DNA of 64,000 nt from VRUE01 sp963747765 (GTDB taxonomy: Bacteria > Actinomycetota > Thermoleophilia > Solirubrobacterales > 70-9). The first letter of the stretch is position 1, and each line of letters starts with the position of its first letter. Shown here piece by piece: positions 7,921 to 16,958 of this stretch. Under the pieces are notes generated by a model. That model had not been told where the DNA came from and made no database searches. It worked only from the letters and a program-made list of their open reading frames with translations. The stretch lies in contig CAVVGH010000003.1 of the NCBI GenBank assembly GCA_963747765.1, positions 13,570-77,569 on the forward strand, in the 5' to 3' direction. The translations under genes and the position numbers were made by a program.

Positions 7921-9501
7921 TTAGAGATCAACCGACCTGCCGACCGAAAATCCGTCCAGCTCGAGGATTCGGTCGATCGTCTCGGCGCGCACCGGAGCGT
8001 CCGTGGTGAGCGCCATCACCGCCCGCTCGCCATCGGCCTCCGCGCCGACGGCCGCAGAGACGATGTTGACGTTCTCCTCGCCGAGCATCGTGCCGACCCG
8101 GCCGATCATCCCGGGGCGGTCCGCATAGCGAAACACGGTGAGGTGCTCCGCAAAGGGCAGATAGAAGCTCTCTCCCCAGACGGCGACCAGATAGGGCTCG
8201 TTGCGCGGACCGACGCCGGTCCCGGAAACCTCGACGGCTTCGTCGCCGGACCCGAGCCGCACCGTAACCAACTCGGTGAAGTCCTCGGAGCCTGAGTCCT
8301 TGGTCTCGATCAGCTCTATGCCCCGCTCCTCGGCCATCTGAGGGGCGTTGACGAGGTTGACCGGCTCCTCCGTATGCCCCGAGAGGATGCCGACCAGCAC
8401 CGCGATGCCCAGCAGACGGGTGTCGTGGGAGGCGATGCGGCCGCGGAACTCCGCGGTGACGCGCTCGACCGAGCCGTTGCCGAGCCCCTCCGCGAGGCGA
8501 CCGAGCTTTTCGCAAAGCGGGACGAACGGTGCCAGAGCCTCCATCTCCTCGGGGCGCACGGCGGCGATGTTCACCGCGTTGGTGACCACCCCTCCGGTCA
8601 GCGCCGCGCTCACCTGCTCGGCCGTCACGACGCCCGCCCGATCCTGCGCCTCGGTCGTCGAGGCGCCGAGGTGTGGCGTGACGACGACGTCCTGGCGAGC
8701 GAACACCGGGTGATCGGTGAACGGCTCCGAGGGAAAGACGTCAAGCGCCGCCCCGGCCAGCTTGCCCGCCTCGAGGCCCGCGACCAGCGCCTCGAGGTCC
8801 ACGAGCTCGCCCCGGGCGCAGTTGACGAGGCGCGCCCCGTCCTTCATGGCGGCAATCGCCTCGGCATCGATCAATCCGGCCGTCTCGGGAGTCTTGGGGA
8901 CGTGCAGCGTCACGATATCGGCGGTGCCCAGCAGCTCCTCCAGGCTCCCCGCTCCCTCGACGCCGAGCTCGCGAAACCGCTCCGCGGAGACGAACTTGTC
9001 GAAGGCGAGGACCTCCATCTCGAACCCCTGCGCTCGCTTCGCCACGAGTTGCCCGATGCGGCCGAAACCGATCACGCCGAGCACCTTGCCGTACAGCTCT
9101 GCCCCCTTGAACCGCGAGCGCTCCCAGGCTCCGCCCACGAGAGTCGCATGGGCCTGCGGAATGGTCCGACACATCGCAAGCATCAGAGCCAGGGTGTGCT
9201 CCGCAGCCGCGACCGAGTTTGCTTCGGGTGCGTTGGCAACCACGATGCCCCGGCGGGTCGCCGCCGGGATGTCGACGTTGTCGACGCCGGTACCCGCACG
9301 GCCGATCACCTTCAGTCGCTCCGCCCGTTCGATCAGGTCGGCGGTCAGCTTCGTCGCCGAGCGAACCAGAATGGCGTCGTAGTTGGCGATCGCCTCGCGC
9401 AGCTCGTCCTCCGACATCTCAAGCCCGAGGTCGACGTCGAAGTTCTTTCGCAGCAGCTCGACGCCGGCATCGGCGATCTTCTCCTTGACGAGAACCTTCA
9501 T
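7921..9501 (-). CDS. serA: D-3-phosphoglycerate dehydrogenase (long form with ACT domain)
   Basis: 526 residues. Oxidises 3-phosphoglycerate to 3-phosphohydroxypyruvate with NAD+, first step of serine synthesis. It begins MKVLVKEKIADAGVELLRKN; the nucleotide-binding domain has VIGFGRIGQLVAKR and later TPHLGASTTEAQDRAG with the catalytic His; the intervening domain follows at about residues 310-450 and the ACT domain at the end (RPGMIGRVGTMLGEENVNI), typical of long type I PGDH with serine feedback. An ATG 18 nt upstream (9519) would overlap serC; ATG 9501 has GGGGTGAG before it and starts 4 nt after the serC stop, so serC-serA is an operon. Confidence 0.95.
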   Translation of the reverse strand: MKVLVKEKIADAGVELLRKNFDVDLGLEMSEDELREAIANYDAILVRSATKLTADLIERAERLKVIGRAGTGVDNVDIPAATRRGIVVANAPEANSVAAAEHTLALMLAMCRTIPQAHATLVGGAWERSRFKGAELYGKVLGVIGFGRIGQLVAKRAQGFEMEVLAFDKFVSAERFRELGVEGAGSLEELLGTADIVTLHVPKTPETAGLIDAEAIAAMKDGARLVNCARGELVDLEALVAGLEAGKLAGAALDVFPSEPFTDHPVFARQDVVVTPHLGASTTEAQDRAGVVTAEQVSAALTGGVVTNAVNIAAVRPEEMEALAPFVPLCEKLGRLAEGLGNGSVERVTAEFRGRIASHDTRLLGIAVLVGILSGHTEEPVNLVNAPQMAEERGIELIETKDSGSEDFTELVTVRLGSGDEAVEVSGTGVGPRNEPYLVAVWGESFYLPFAEHLTVFRYADRPGMIGRVGTMLGEENVNIVSAAVGAEADGERAVMALTTDAPVRAETIDRILELDGFSVGRSVDL

Positions 9502-9505
9502 CGAC

Positions 9506-10636
9506 TCACCCCGCCCCATGCTCGATCACCCAATCGACGCAGGCGGTCAGCGCTTCGACGTCGGACGGCTCGACCGCCGGGAACAGGCCGACCCGCAGCT
9601 GATTGCGGCCCAGCTTGCGGTACGGCTCGACATCGACGATCCCGTTCGCCCGCAGCGTCGCGGCGACGCTGGCGGCATCGATCGCGTCGCTGAAGTCGAT
9701 CGTGCCGACGACCAGCGAGCGCTTCGCGGCGTCCGTCACGAACGGCGACGCGAATTGGGCCCGCTCGGCCCAGCCGTACAGGTGCCCCGACGAAGCGGTG
9801 GTCCGGCCGACGCACCAGTCCAGCCCACCGTTGCCGAGCATCCACTCGACCTGGTCGGCCAGCAGCAACAGCGTGGCCAGCGCCGGGGTGTTGTAGGTCT
9901 GGCCCTTGCGGGAGTTCTCGATCGCGGTCTGCAGCGACAGGAAGGCCGGCTGCCAGCGGCCCTCGGCTCCGTCCAGCTCGCCGATTCGCTGCACCGCCGC
10001 CGGGCTGAGCGCCGCCAGCCACAGACCGCCGTCCGCGCCGAAGGCCTTCTGCGGCGCAAAGTAATAGACGTCGGCCTCCGCGAGGTCGACGGGGAGCCCG
10101 CCGGCACCCGACGTCGCGTCGATCAGCACCAGCGCATCGTCGGCGCCCGCCGGCCGGCGCACCTCCACCATGACGCCCGTCGACGTCTCGTTGTGCGCCC
10201 AGGCAATCGCGTCCGCGCCGGGGTCGGCTGCCGGGAGAGGGGCATCGCCCGGCTCCGCTTCGATCACGAGCGGGTCCTCGAGAAACGGCGCCGTCGTCGT
10301 AACCCGCGCGAACTTCTGCGAAAACTCCCCATAGCTGAGGTGAAGCGCCCGGCTGCGAACCAGCCAGGCGGCGGCCGCGTCCCAGAACGCCGTCGTGCCA
10401 CCGTTGCCAAGCGCCATCTCGTAGCCGCTCGGCAGGGCGAGCAGGTCTCCGAGCCCCCCCTGGACGCGCGAGACCAGCTCCCTGACGGGAGCCTGGCGGT
10501 GTGACGTGCCCATGATGTGGGCCTGCTCGGCCAGCCTGGCGAGAGCCTCGGGCCTCACCTTGGACGGCCCGCAGCCAAACCGTCCGTCCTCGGGCCGGAG
10601 CCCGGCGGGGATCTGCAAGCTGGTCGAGAGGGCCAT
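9506..10636 (-). CDS. serC: Phosphoserine aminotransferase
   Basis: 376 residues. PLP enzyme making phosphoserine from 3-phosphohydroxypyruvate and glutamate. It begins with LRPEDGRFGCGPSKVRPEAL and MGTSHRQAPVRELVSRVQ, family hallmarks of the actinobacterial SerC type; YYFAPQKAFGADGGLW contains the PLP-binding Lys. It directly precedes serA. Upstream (10637-10746) is a divergent promoter region shared with the DUF4282 gene. Confidence 0.95.
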   Translation of the reverse strand: MALSTSLQIPAGLRPEDGRFGCGPSKVRPEALARLAEQAHIMGTSHRQAPVRELVSRVQGGLGDLLALPSGYEMALGNGGTTAFWDAAAAWLVRSRALHLSYGEFSQKFARVTTTAPFLEDPLVIEAEPGDAPLPAADPGADAIAWAHNETSTGVMVEVRRPAGADDALVLIDATSGAGGLPVDLAEADVYYFAPQKAFGADGGLWLAALSPAAVQRIGELDGAEGRWQPAFLSLQTAIENSRKGQTYNTPALATLLLLADQVEWMLGNGGLDWCVGRTTASSGHLYGWAERAQFASPFVTDAAKRSLVVGTIDFSDAIDAASVAATLRANGIVDVEPYRKLGRNQLRVGLFPAVEPSDVEALTACVDWVIEHGAG

Positions 10637-10676
10637 CGCGCTGACAGGTTATTGACAGGCTGAGCGGTTCGACCTG

Positions 10677-10705
10677 CTGACACCCCGGAAGTCCGCGGAT
10701 AGGGT
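10677..10705 (+). promoter_or_regulatory. Predicted sigma-70-type promoter for the DUF4282 gene
   Basis: CTGACA (10677-10682), a 17-bp spacer and TAGGGT (10700-10705). Transcription would start near 10712, leaving a short leader with a GGAGGG ribosome site (10735-10740) 6 nt before ATG 10747. Confidence 0.45.
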
Positions 10706-10746
10706 GGGTTCGTCCCATCGGTTGCAAACGAGATGGAGGGTTAAGC

Positions 10747-11076
10747 ATGGAGGCAAGTGTTCCGCCCAGCGAGCCTGGGCACGTGCAGCGTGGCTTCTTC
10801 GAGTCGCTGATGGACACGCGGTTCAACAGCCTGATCACGCCTATGTTGATTCGCTTTCTCTACGTCGTGGGGATGGTCGTGCTCGGGATCGGGGCACTCG
10901 TGTTCATCGTCGCCGCCTTTACCGACAGCGCGGGCCGCGGCATCCTCACCCTCATCCTGGCGCCGCTGGTGGCGCTCATCTACCTGATCGTGATCCGGCT
11001 CTATCTCGAGCTGATCGTGGTTGCCTTCAAGATCCGCGACGCGGCAGAGGAGGTCGCAGAGAACACGCGGCGATGA
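10747..11076 (+). CDS. DUF4282-type membrane protein
   Basis: 109 residues. After a soluble N-terminus ending FFESLMDTRFNSLITPMLIR there are two membrane segments (FLYVVGMVVLGIGALVFIVA and LTLILAPLVALIYLIVIRLY), then the amphipathic tail LELIVVAFKIRDAAEEVAEN. The order F-x-S-L-I-T-P ... Y-V ... R-L-Y-L-E-L-I-V-V matches the DUF4282 family as I know it. Function unknown; predicted inner-membrane protein. The ribosome site GGAGGG is at good spacing. Confidence 0.8.
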   Translation: MEASVPPSEPGHVQRGFFESLMDTRFNSLITPMLIRFLYVVGMVVLGIGALVFIVAAFTDSAGRGILTLILAPLVALIYLIVIRLYLELIVVAFKIRDAAEEVAENTRR

Positions 11077-11110
11077 GCTGACGCCTTCGCAGCGGGAGAC
11101 CGCAAGCCGC

Positions 11111-11123
11111 TAGGCTCCTCGCC
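11111..11123 (+). promoter_or_regulatory. -10 box for a leaderless cupin transcript
   Basis: TAGGCT at 11111-11116 ends 7 nt before the GTG start at 11124. That would place the transcription start at or next to the start codon. No ribosome site precedes the GTG, which supports leaderless translation. Confidence 0.4.
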
Positions 11124-11531
11124 GTGAGCGAGCCGACAGAGGACGCCGTCACCAAGGGCGAGGGCTATGCCCTCGCCAATCTCGCCGATCTCGGTGAGGG
11201 CCCTGGGTTCCGCAAGATCCGCGGGTCGCTGGGCGTGACGGCGTTCGGCGTCAACGCGATCGTGCTGCCTCCCTCCTACGAAACCGGTCGCCACTACCAC
11301 GAGGAGCAGGAGGAGCTGTACTTCGTGCACAGCGGCCGAATCGAGATGCGCTTCGGGGACGGTTCCACTCACGAGCTGGAGACCGGCGGCCTTGCCTGGG
11401 TCGATGCACCGACGGTGCGCGGCATCCGCAACCTCAGCGATTCAGAGGAGGCCGTCTACGTGATCGTCGGGGGCAAGGACGGCTACGTCGGTCGCGACGG
11501 CCGTCAACCCGAGGGCGAGACCCAAAGGTAA
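11124..11531 (+). CDS. Cupin-domain protein
   Basis: 135 residues, single cupin barrel. The first cupin motif is TGRHYHEEQEELYFVHSGRI with the two His and the Glu used as metal ligands; the second motif is AWVDAPTVRGIRNLSDSEEA, in which the usual metal-binding His of motif 2 is replaced by Arg (PTVRG). Small cupins of this kind may be isomerases, dioxygenases or sugar-binding proteins, and the substrate cannot be told. Convergent with ilvC. Confidence 0.8.
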   Translation: MSEPTEDAVTKGEGYALANLADLGEGPGFRKIRGSLGVTAFGVNAIVLPPSYETGRHYHEEQEELYFVHSGRIEMRFGDGSTHELETGGLAWVDAPTVRGIRNLSDSEEAVYVIVGGKDGYVGRDGRQPEGETQR

Positions 11532-11650
11532 AGCAACATCCTGGAGCTTTGACGGCAAGCCGATCGGCGGACGCAGGGAGAACGCCGAGCGAGGGCACCG
11601 TTCGTGCGTGAGCGAGGCACTCGGACCGGCAACTCCGATACGCGCCGCCG

Positions 11651-12655
11651 CTAAAACTCCTGGTCGATCCAGGGCATCATCTGCCGCAACTCGCCACCGA
11701 CCTCCTCGACCGGATGCTTGGCGCCCTCCTCGCGCATGCGGGCGAGGCTCTCGCCGCCGGCGCGGTTCTCGGCGATCCACTCGCGGGCGAACTCGCCCGA
11801 CTGGATGTCGGCGAGGATCTTCTTCATAGCCGCTCGCGATTCCTCGCCGATCACCCGTTTGCCACGGGTCATGTCGCCGTACTCGGCTGTGTTGGAGATC
11901 GAGTAGCGCATCCCCTGGATCCCCTTCTCGTACATCAGGTCGGCGATCAGCTTCAGCTCGTGCAGGCACTCGAAGTAGGCGAGGCGCGGGTCGTATCCAG
12001 CCTCGACGAGGGTCTCGAAGCCGGCCCTGACCAACTCGCTGGCGCCCCCGCAAAGCACCGCCTGCTCACCGAAGAGATCCGTCTCGCACTCGTCCTTGAA
12101 GGTCGTCTCGATGATCGCCGCTCGGCCCCCGCCGATCCCGGACGCGTAGGCGAGAACCAGGTCGTGGGCGCTGCCGGTGGCGTCCTGGTGGACCGCCATC
12201 AGACAGGGAACGCCGTGCCCTTCCTCGTACTGCCGACGAACCAGGTGCCCGGGACCCTTGGGGGCGACCATGCCGACGTCGACGCCCGGCGGGGGAGCGA
12301 TCTGCTCGAAGTGGATCGCGAAGCCGTGCGCGAAGAGGAGCAGGTTCCCGGGGGCGATCCCGTCGGCGATCTCCGCCTCCCAGATCTCCGCCTGCTTCTC
12401 GTCGGGCAGGAGGATCATCACAACGTCGCCGCGGCTCGTGGCTTCGGCGACGTCAAGCACCTCGACGCCGGCCGCTTCGGCCTTGGCGCGGCTCGCGGAG
12501 TCGGGGCGCAGGCCGACAACGACATCGATGCCAGAGTCCTTCAGGTTGAGCGCGTGGGCGTGGCCCTGCGAGCCATATCCGAGGATGGCAACCGTCCTCC
12601 CCTCCAGCTTCGAGAGGTCGGCGTCCTTGTCGTAGTAGATGTCGTCGGTCCGCAT
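11651..12655 (-). CDS. ilvC: Ketol-acid reductoisomerase (class I)
   Basis: 334 residues, the class I length. NADPH and Mg2+-dependent isomerisation/reduction of acetolactate in valine, leucine and isoleucine synthesis. The Rossmann fold has VAILGYGSQGHAHALNLKDS; VAPKGPGHLVRRQYEEGHGV and EVECH-region metal residues (KDECETDLFGEQAVLCGG, FECLHELKLIADLMYEKG) are present. It lies 9 nt after menE on the same strand, apart from ilvBN, which is about 8 kb away. Confidence 0.96.
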   Translation of the reverse strand: MRTDDIYYDKDADLSKLEGRTVAILGYGSQGHAHALNLKDSGIDVVVGLRPDSASRAKAEAAGVEVLDVAEATSRGDVVMILLPDEKQAEIWEAEIADGIAPGNLLLFAHGFAIHFEQIAPPPGVDVGMVAPKGPGHLVRRQYEEGHGVPCLMAVHQDATGSAHDLVLAYASGIGGGRAAIIETTFKDECETDLFGEQAVLCGGASELVRAGFETLVEAGYDPRLAYFECLHELKLIADLMYEKGIQGMRYSISNTAEYGDMTRGKRVIGEESRAAMKKILADIQSGEFAREWIAENRAGGESLARMREEGAKHPVEEVGGELRQMMPWIDQEF

Positions 12656-12664
12656 GCGCGCAGG

Positions 12665-13990
12665 CTATCGGAGCGCCCGTCGCATCAGCTTCCCCGAGGG
12701 CGTTCGCGGCAACGCCGCGGCCAGCTCGACCCGCTTTGGAACCTTGAAGCCGGCAAGGGCCTCTGCGCAGTGGCGCCTCAGTTCGTCGGGCGTGACCTGC
12801 GAGCCGTCCCGCAGGACGACGATCGCGGTGACCGCCTGCTGCCACTCGGGATCCTCGCGCCCGACCACCGCCGCGTCGGCGACGTCGGGGTGCCTGAGCA
12901 GCACCTGCTCGACTTCGGCCGGAACCACGTTCTCGCCTCCGGTGACGATCATGTCGTCGACCCTGTCTTCGACGTACAGAAAGCCCTCCTCGTCGATCCG
13001 TCCCAGGTCGCCCGTGTGCAGCCAGCCGTCGGCATCGACGCGACCGGGGGCGACCGTCGGGCCCTGGACGAGGATCTCGCCCTCCTGGATTCGCAAATGG
13101 GTCGTCAGCAACGGCCGGCCGGCAGACCCGAGCTTGCGCCGCGCGTCCGCCGGGGCGAGGGTCGCCACCTGCGAGCAGGCCTCCGTGAGGCCATAGGTCT
13201 GCACGACCGTCGCCCCGCGACCGACCGCCTCTTCGAGGGGCTCGATCGGCACTGGGCCACCACCCACCAGGATCGCCCGCGGGGCGGAGAGCTCGGAGTT
13301 CGCCTCGAGCAGCCGGGTCAGCATCGTCGTGACAAGCGAGACAACCGAGATGTCGTCGCGTCGCAAAGCCTCTGCCACCCGCTCGACGTCGAAGCCGTCG
13401 TGCAGAACCACTGTGGTGCCGTAGAGCACCGATCTCATCACGATCCCCAGTCCCGAGATGTGGCTGAGCGGCAGGCAACAGAGCCAGCGGTCGTGGGGGT
13501 CGACGCCGATGTTGAAAGCTGAGCCCACCGCGCTCCAGAGAAAGTTGCCGTAGGTGAGTCCCACCGGGTCGGGGTCCCCGCTGCTACCGCTGGTCAGCAC
13601 CCGGGCGCAGACGTCGTCCATGTCGTGCTCGCCGAGCAGCGGCAGGTCCGCCTCGGTCTGGGTCAGCTCACCGGGATCGTCGAGGTCGACGGCGGGCTCC
13701 TCGACGGCGATCACCGCAGTCCGCTCCTCAGCGCTCAGCAGCGGGCTGAGGGGCAGCAGCACCGCCCCCACCTTCATCAGCGCGTGCACGAGCACTACCT
13801 GCTCGCGGCGCGCGTGCATGGTCAGTGCCGCCGTCGAGCCGCGCCGCACGCCGTGCGCCGCCAGTCGTCGCGCCACCCAGGTCGCCTCCGCCTCGAGCTC
13901 GGCATAGGTGACCTCCGAGCCGTCGGCGACCAGGGCCGTACGGTTCGGACAGCTCTGTGATCTCTGGGCGAGCCAGTCGTCGAGTTTCAT
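12665..13990 (-). CDS. menE: o-Succinylbenzoate-CoA ligase
   Basis: 441 residues. An acyl-CoA synthetase of the ANL superfamily: the ATP loop is LTSGSSGDPDPVGLTYGNF (the usual Lys of the loop is missing), the A5-like motif GLTEACSQ, the A7/A8 motif GWLHTGDLGRIDEEGFLYVE then DRVDDMIVTGGENVVPAEVE, and the C-terminal catalytic Lys in RTPSGKLMRRALR. The size and position beside menB, A, C and D identify it as MenE, activating o-succinylbenzoate. Divergent from menB and followed by ilvC. Confidence 0.9.
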   Translation of the reverse strand: MKLDDWLAQRSQSCPNRTALVADGSEVTYAELEAEATWVARRLAAHGVRRGSTAALTMHARREQVVLVHALMKVGAVLLPLSPLLSAEERTAVIAVEEPAVDLDDPGELTQTEADLPLLGEHDMDDVCARVLTSGSSGDPDPVGLTYGNFLWSAVGSAFNIGVDPHDRWLCCLPLSHISGLGIVMRSVLYGTTVVLHDGFDVERVAEALRRDDISVVSLVTTMLTRLLEANSELSAPRAILVGGGPVPIEPLEEAVGRGATVVQTYGLTEACSQVATLAPADARRKLGSAGRPLLTTHLRIQEGEILVQGPTVAPGRVDADGWLHTGDLGRIDEEGFLYVEDRVDDMIVTGGENVVPAEVEQVLLRHPDVADAAVVGREDPEWQQAVTAIVVLRDGSQVTPDELRRHCAEALAGFKVPKRVELAAALPRTPSGKLMRRALR

Positions 13991-14095
13991 CGCGTGGTTA
14001 CGTCCACCAGGCGTCCCTGGCTATCGTTGCCCTCCGCATTCTTGCGGGCCGCCAGCCAGCGCGCGGTCACCAGCCGCCAGACCCCGGAGGATCGC

Positions 14096-14962
14096 TTGTC
14101 GCAACGCCACAAGGACGCCCCACCCGAGGAACAGCTCTACGCCCCCGTCGAGTGGCAAACCGCAGCCGAGTACGACGACATCGCCTACCAAAAAGCCGAC
14201 GGGATCGCGAAAATCGCAATCGATCGCCCCGAGGTGCTCAACGCGTTCCGCCCGCAGACGCTGATCGAGATCTCCGCTGCCCTGGAGCTGGCCCGCGAGG
14301 ACCCCGAGGTTGGCGTGATCGTCCTCACCGGGGAGGGGCAGAAGGCATTCTGCTCGGGCGGCGACCAGACGGTCCGAGGCGACACCGGCTACCTCGCCGA
14401 GGGAGCCTCCGTGGGCCGCTTCCACGTCACCGACCTGCAGGTGCAGATGCGGCGGCTGCCGAAGCCGATTGTCGCGATGGTCGCCGGCTACGCGATCGGC
14501 GGCGGCCACATCCTGCACGTTTGCTGCGACCTGACGATCGCCGCCGACAACGCCCGCTTCGGACAGACCGGCCCGCGGGTCGGATCCTGGGACGGCGGCT
14601 TCGGCGCCTCGCTGCTGCGCGATCTCGTCGGGACCAAGAGCGCCAAGGAGTTCTGGCTGCTGTGCCGCCAGTACGACGCCGAGGAGGCCCGGCAGATGGG
14701 GCTGGTCAACGCCGTGGTTCCACTCGACCGGCTCGAGCGCGAGACCGTCGCCTGGTGCCGCGAGATGCTGGCCCTCTCGCCTTTCGCCCTGCGCCTGGTC
14801 AAGGCCAGCTTCAACGCACACGAGGACGGCTACGCGGGAATCCAGCAACTCGCCCACGACACCAACCTTCTCTTCTACGGCAGCGAGGAGGCACGTGAGG
14901 GCCGCGAGGCGTTCAAGGAGAAGCGCATGCCCGACTTCTCGAAGTTCCCGAGACGCCCATGA
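14096..14962 (+). CDS. menB: 1,4-Dihydroxy-2-naphthoyl-CoA synthase
   Basis: 288 residues. Crotonase-fold enzyme closing the naphthoate ring. Signatures: AFCSGGDQTVRG (oxyanion hole), the KPIVAMVAGYAIGGGHILHV block and TGPRVGSWDGGFGASLLRDL, with the MenB-type Gly/Asp arrangement. Start: TTG 14096 lies 5 nt after GGAGG (14086-14090) and gives a normal N-terminus (SQRHKDAPPEEQLYAPVEWQ); a GTG at 13994 would add 34 low-complexity residues without a ribosome site. The stop overlaps menA as ATGA. Confidence 0.93.
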   Translation: MSQRHKDAPPEEQLYAPVEWQTAAEYDDIAYQKADGIAKIAIDRPEVLNAFRPQTLIEISAALELAREDPEVGVIVLTGEGQKAFCSGGDQTVRGDTGYLAEGASVGRFHVTDLQVQMRRLPKPIVAMVAGYAIGGGHILHVCCDLTIAADNARFGQTGPRVGSWDGGFGASLLRDLVGTKSAKEFWLLCRQYDAEEARQMGLVNAVVPLDRLERETVAWCREMLALSPFALRLVKASFNAHEDGYAGIQQLAHDTNLLFYGSEEAREGREAFKEKRMPDFSKFPRRP

Positions 14963-15840
14963 GGATCTGGGTTATGGCCGCGCGGCCACGGACCCTGCCG
15001 GCCGCGATCGCGCCCGTGCTGGTCGGCACGGCTGCCGCGGTCGAATGGTCCGGGGGGCTGCCGCGCTTCGGAGCGTTCCTGGCAGCGCTGGTCGGCTCGA
15101 TCTTCATCCAGATCGGAACCAATCTCGCCAATGACTACTCCGACGCCAAGCGGGGAGCCGACACCGCAGATCGCCTCGGCCCCCTGCGGGTCACCTCGGC
15201 CGGACTGGTGACACCGCGCCGGGTGCTGGTCGCCACCTGGGTCGCCTTCGGCGTCGCGGTTGTCTGTGGCATCTACCTCACTGCGGTTGCGGGGCTCGCG
15301 ATCCTGCTGATCGGCGCCGTGTCGATCGCCGCCGGCGTCCTCTATACCGGTGGCCCCCGGCCCTACGGCTACGCTGGCCTCGGTGAGGTTTTCGTCTTCC
15401 TCTTCTTCGGTCTGGTCGCGGTCAACGGTTCCTACTACGTCCAGGTGGAGCAGCTTGACGCGCTGCCGCTCGGGCTCTCGATCTCGGTCGGGTTCCTGGC
15501 GACCGCGATCCTCGTCGTCAACAACCTTCGCGACATCGAGACCGATCGAAGGGCCGGCAAGATGACCCTGGCGGTTCGCATGGGGCACGACAACGCGGTT
15601 GCCCTCTACCGCCTGCTGGTGCTGGGCGCCTACGTGGTCCTGCCGATCGCCCTGATCGCCGGCGAAGGCAGCATGCTGCCGCTGATCGGCCTCGCGTCGC
15701 TGCCCCTGGCCGTTCCCCCGCTTCGCACCACCGCAAACCGCACCGACGGCCCCTCGCTCAACCGGGCGCTCGCGGCGACCGGCAGCCTGCTCGGTGCGTT
15801 CAGCATCCTGGTCGCCGCGGGCCTTTTGATCGCCGGCTGA
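14959..15840 (+). CDS. menA: 1,4-Dihydroxy-2-naphthoate polyprenyltransferase
   Basis: 293 residues, integral membrane UbiA-family enzyme attaching the isoprenoid tail to dihydroxynaphthoate. The first Asp-rich motif is NLANDYSDAKRGADTADR and the second NNLRDIETDRRAGKMTLAVR; both bind the Mg2+-diphosphate. About eight to nine membrane segments are visible. The start overlaps the menB stop. Confidence 0.94.
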   Translation: MRIWVMAARPRTLPAAIAPVLVGTAAAVEWSGGLPRFGAFLAALVGSIFIQIGTNLANDYSDAKRGADTADRLGPLRVTSAGLVTPRRVLVATWVAFGVAVVCGIYLTAVAGLAILLIGAVSIAAGVLYTGGPRPYGYAGLGEVFVFLFFGLVAVNGSYYVQVEQLDALPLGLSISVGFLATAILVVNNLRDIETDRRAGKMTLAVRMGHDNAVALYRLLVLGAYVVLPIALIAGEGSMLPLIGLASLPLAVPPLRTTANRTDGPSLNRALAATGSLLGAFSILVAAGLLIAG

Positions 15841-15886
15841 CCGAGAGAGGCCACGGCGCTCAGGCGCCAAATGAGAAGCTGTCCAG

Positions 15887-16948
15887 ATGCGCATCGCTTC
15901 GGTCGAGGTGGTCCCCTACGCGCTTCCCTTCCGCAAGCCGTACGTCACGGCAGCCGGAACGCTGCGACGCCGTGAGATGGTCCTGCTGCGCCTGCGCTCC
16001 GCGGAGGGACTGCTCGGGCTCGGGGAAGGGGTTCCGCTCTCCCTGCGAGGCGGAACGACCCTGGCCCGAGTCGTGGCCGAGCTGGAGCAACTCGGCCGCC
16101 GCGACAGCTTCGACGAGGCCTCGCTGCGCGGCGACGCCGCCGGGCTCTCTCCGCCCGCCCGCTGCGCGGCGCTCACCGCGTTGCTCGACCTGCGAGGCCG
16201 GCGGGCTGCCGCCGAACGCACCGAGCCCCCTCCCGCGGCAGCCGAACCGGTTCGCTGCAACGCCACGCTGATCGCGGGCCCTCCACCTGAGGTGGCGGCC
16301 GAAGCCGAGCGCTGGGCGGAAGCCGGCTTCTCGACCTTCAAGCTGAAGCTGGGCGCCGGCGACGATGTCGGACAGGTGCGCGCGGTTCGCGAGGCGCTCG
16401 GGCCCGGCGCCCGCATCAGGGTCGACGCCAACGCCAGCTGGGACGTTGCCACGGCCAGGCGCACGCTGGCCGAGCTGGAGCCCCTCGACGTGGAGCTGGC
16501 GGAGCAGCCGGTGGGCACCCTCGAGGAGGCGGCCGAGCTCTCCCGCGCGACCTCGATTCCGATCGCCGCCGACGAGAGCGTCGAGAGCCGGTCCGACGCG
16601 GAGCGGGCGGTGGCGATGGGCGCCTGTGAGCTCACCGGCCTGAAGCTCTCCAAGGTGGGTGGCCCTGAGGCGGCGATCGAGATCGCGGAGGTCCTGCCCT
16701 CCTACCTGTCCAGTGCGCTCGACGGGCCGGTGGGCATCGCCGCGGCTGCCCAGGTGGCGGAGACGCTGGACGAGGCGGCCGGCCGCGGCGATCTTGGGAT
16801 CGCACACGGTCTCGCCACCCAGCGCCTCTTCGCGTCGAGCGTGGCCTCGATCGAGTGCGAGCTGCGCGGCGACCTGCTGCACCCACCCGACGGACCTGGG
16901 CTCGGTGTCGAGATCGACGAGGCCGCACTCAACGCCCACCGGCTTTAG
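15887..16948 (+). CDS. menC: o-Succinylbenzoate synthase
   Basis: 353 residues, enolase superfamily. Dehydrates SHCHC to o-succinylbenzoate. It starts MRIASVEVVPYALPFRKPYV, the usual lid domain; the barrel carries the catalytic Lys pair FSTFKLKLGAGDD, metal ligands in RVDANASWD, ELAEQPV and IAADES, and the second base in TGLKLSKVGG. The context (menA before, menD after) supports MenC rather than a muconate cycloisomerase or dipeptide epimerase. Confidence 0.9.
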   Translation: MRIASVEVVPYALPFRKPYVTAAGTLRRREMVLLRLRSAEGLLGLGEGVPLSLRGGTTLARVVAELEQLGRRDSFDEASLRGDAAGLSPPARCAALTALLDLRGRRAAAERTEPPPAAAEPVRCNATLIAGPPPEVAAEAERWAEAGFSTFKLKLGAGDDVGQVRAVREALGPGARIRVDANASWDVATARRTLAELEPLDVELAEQPVGTLEEAAELSRATSIPIAADESVESRSDAERAVAMGACELTGLKLSKVGGPEAAIEIAEVLPSYLSSALDGPVGIAAAAQVAETLDEAAGRGDLGIAHGLATQRLFASSVASIECELRGDLLHPPDGPGLGVEIDEAALNAHRL

Positions 16949-16958
16949 GTTGCCCGGC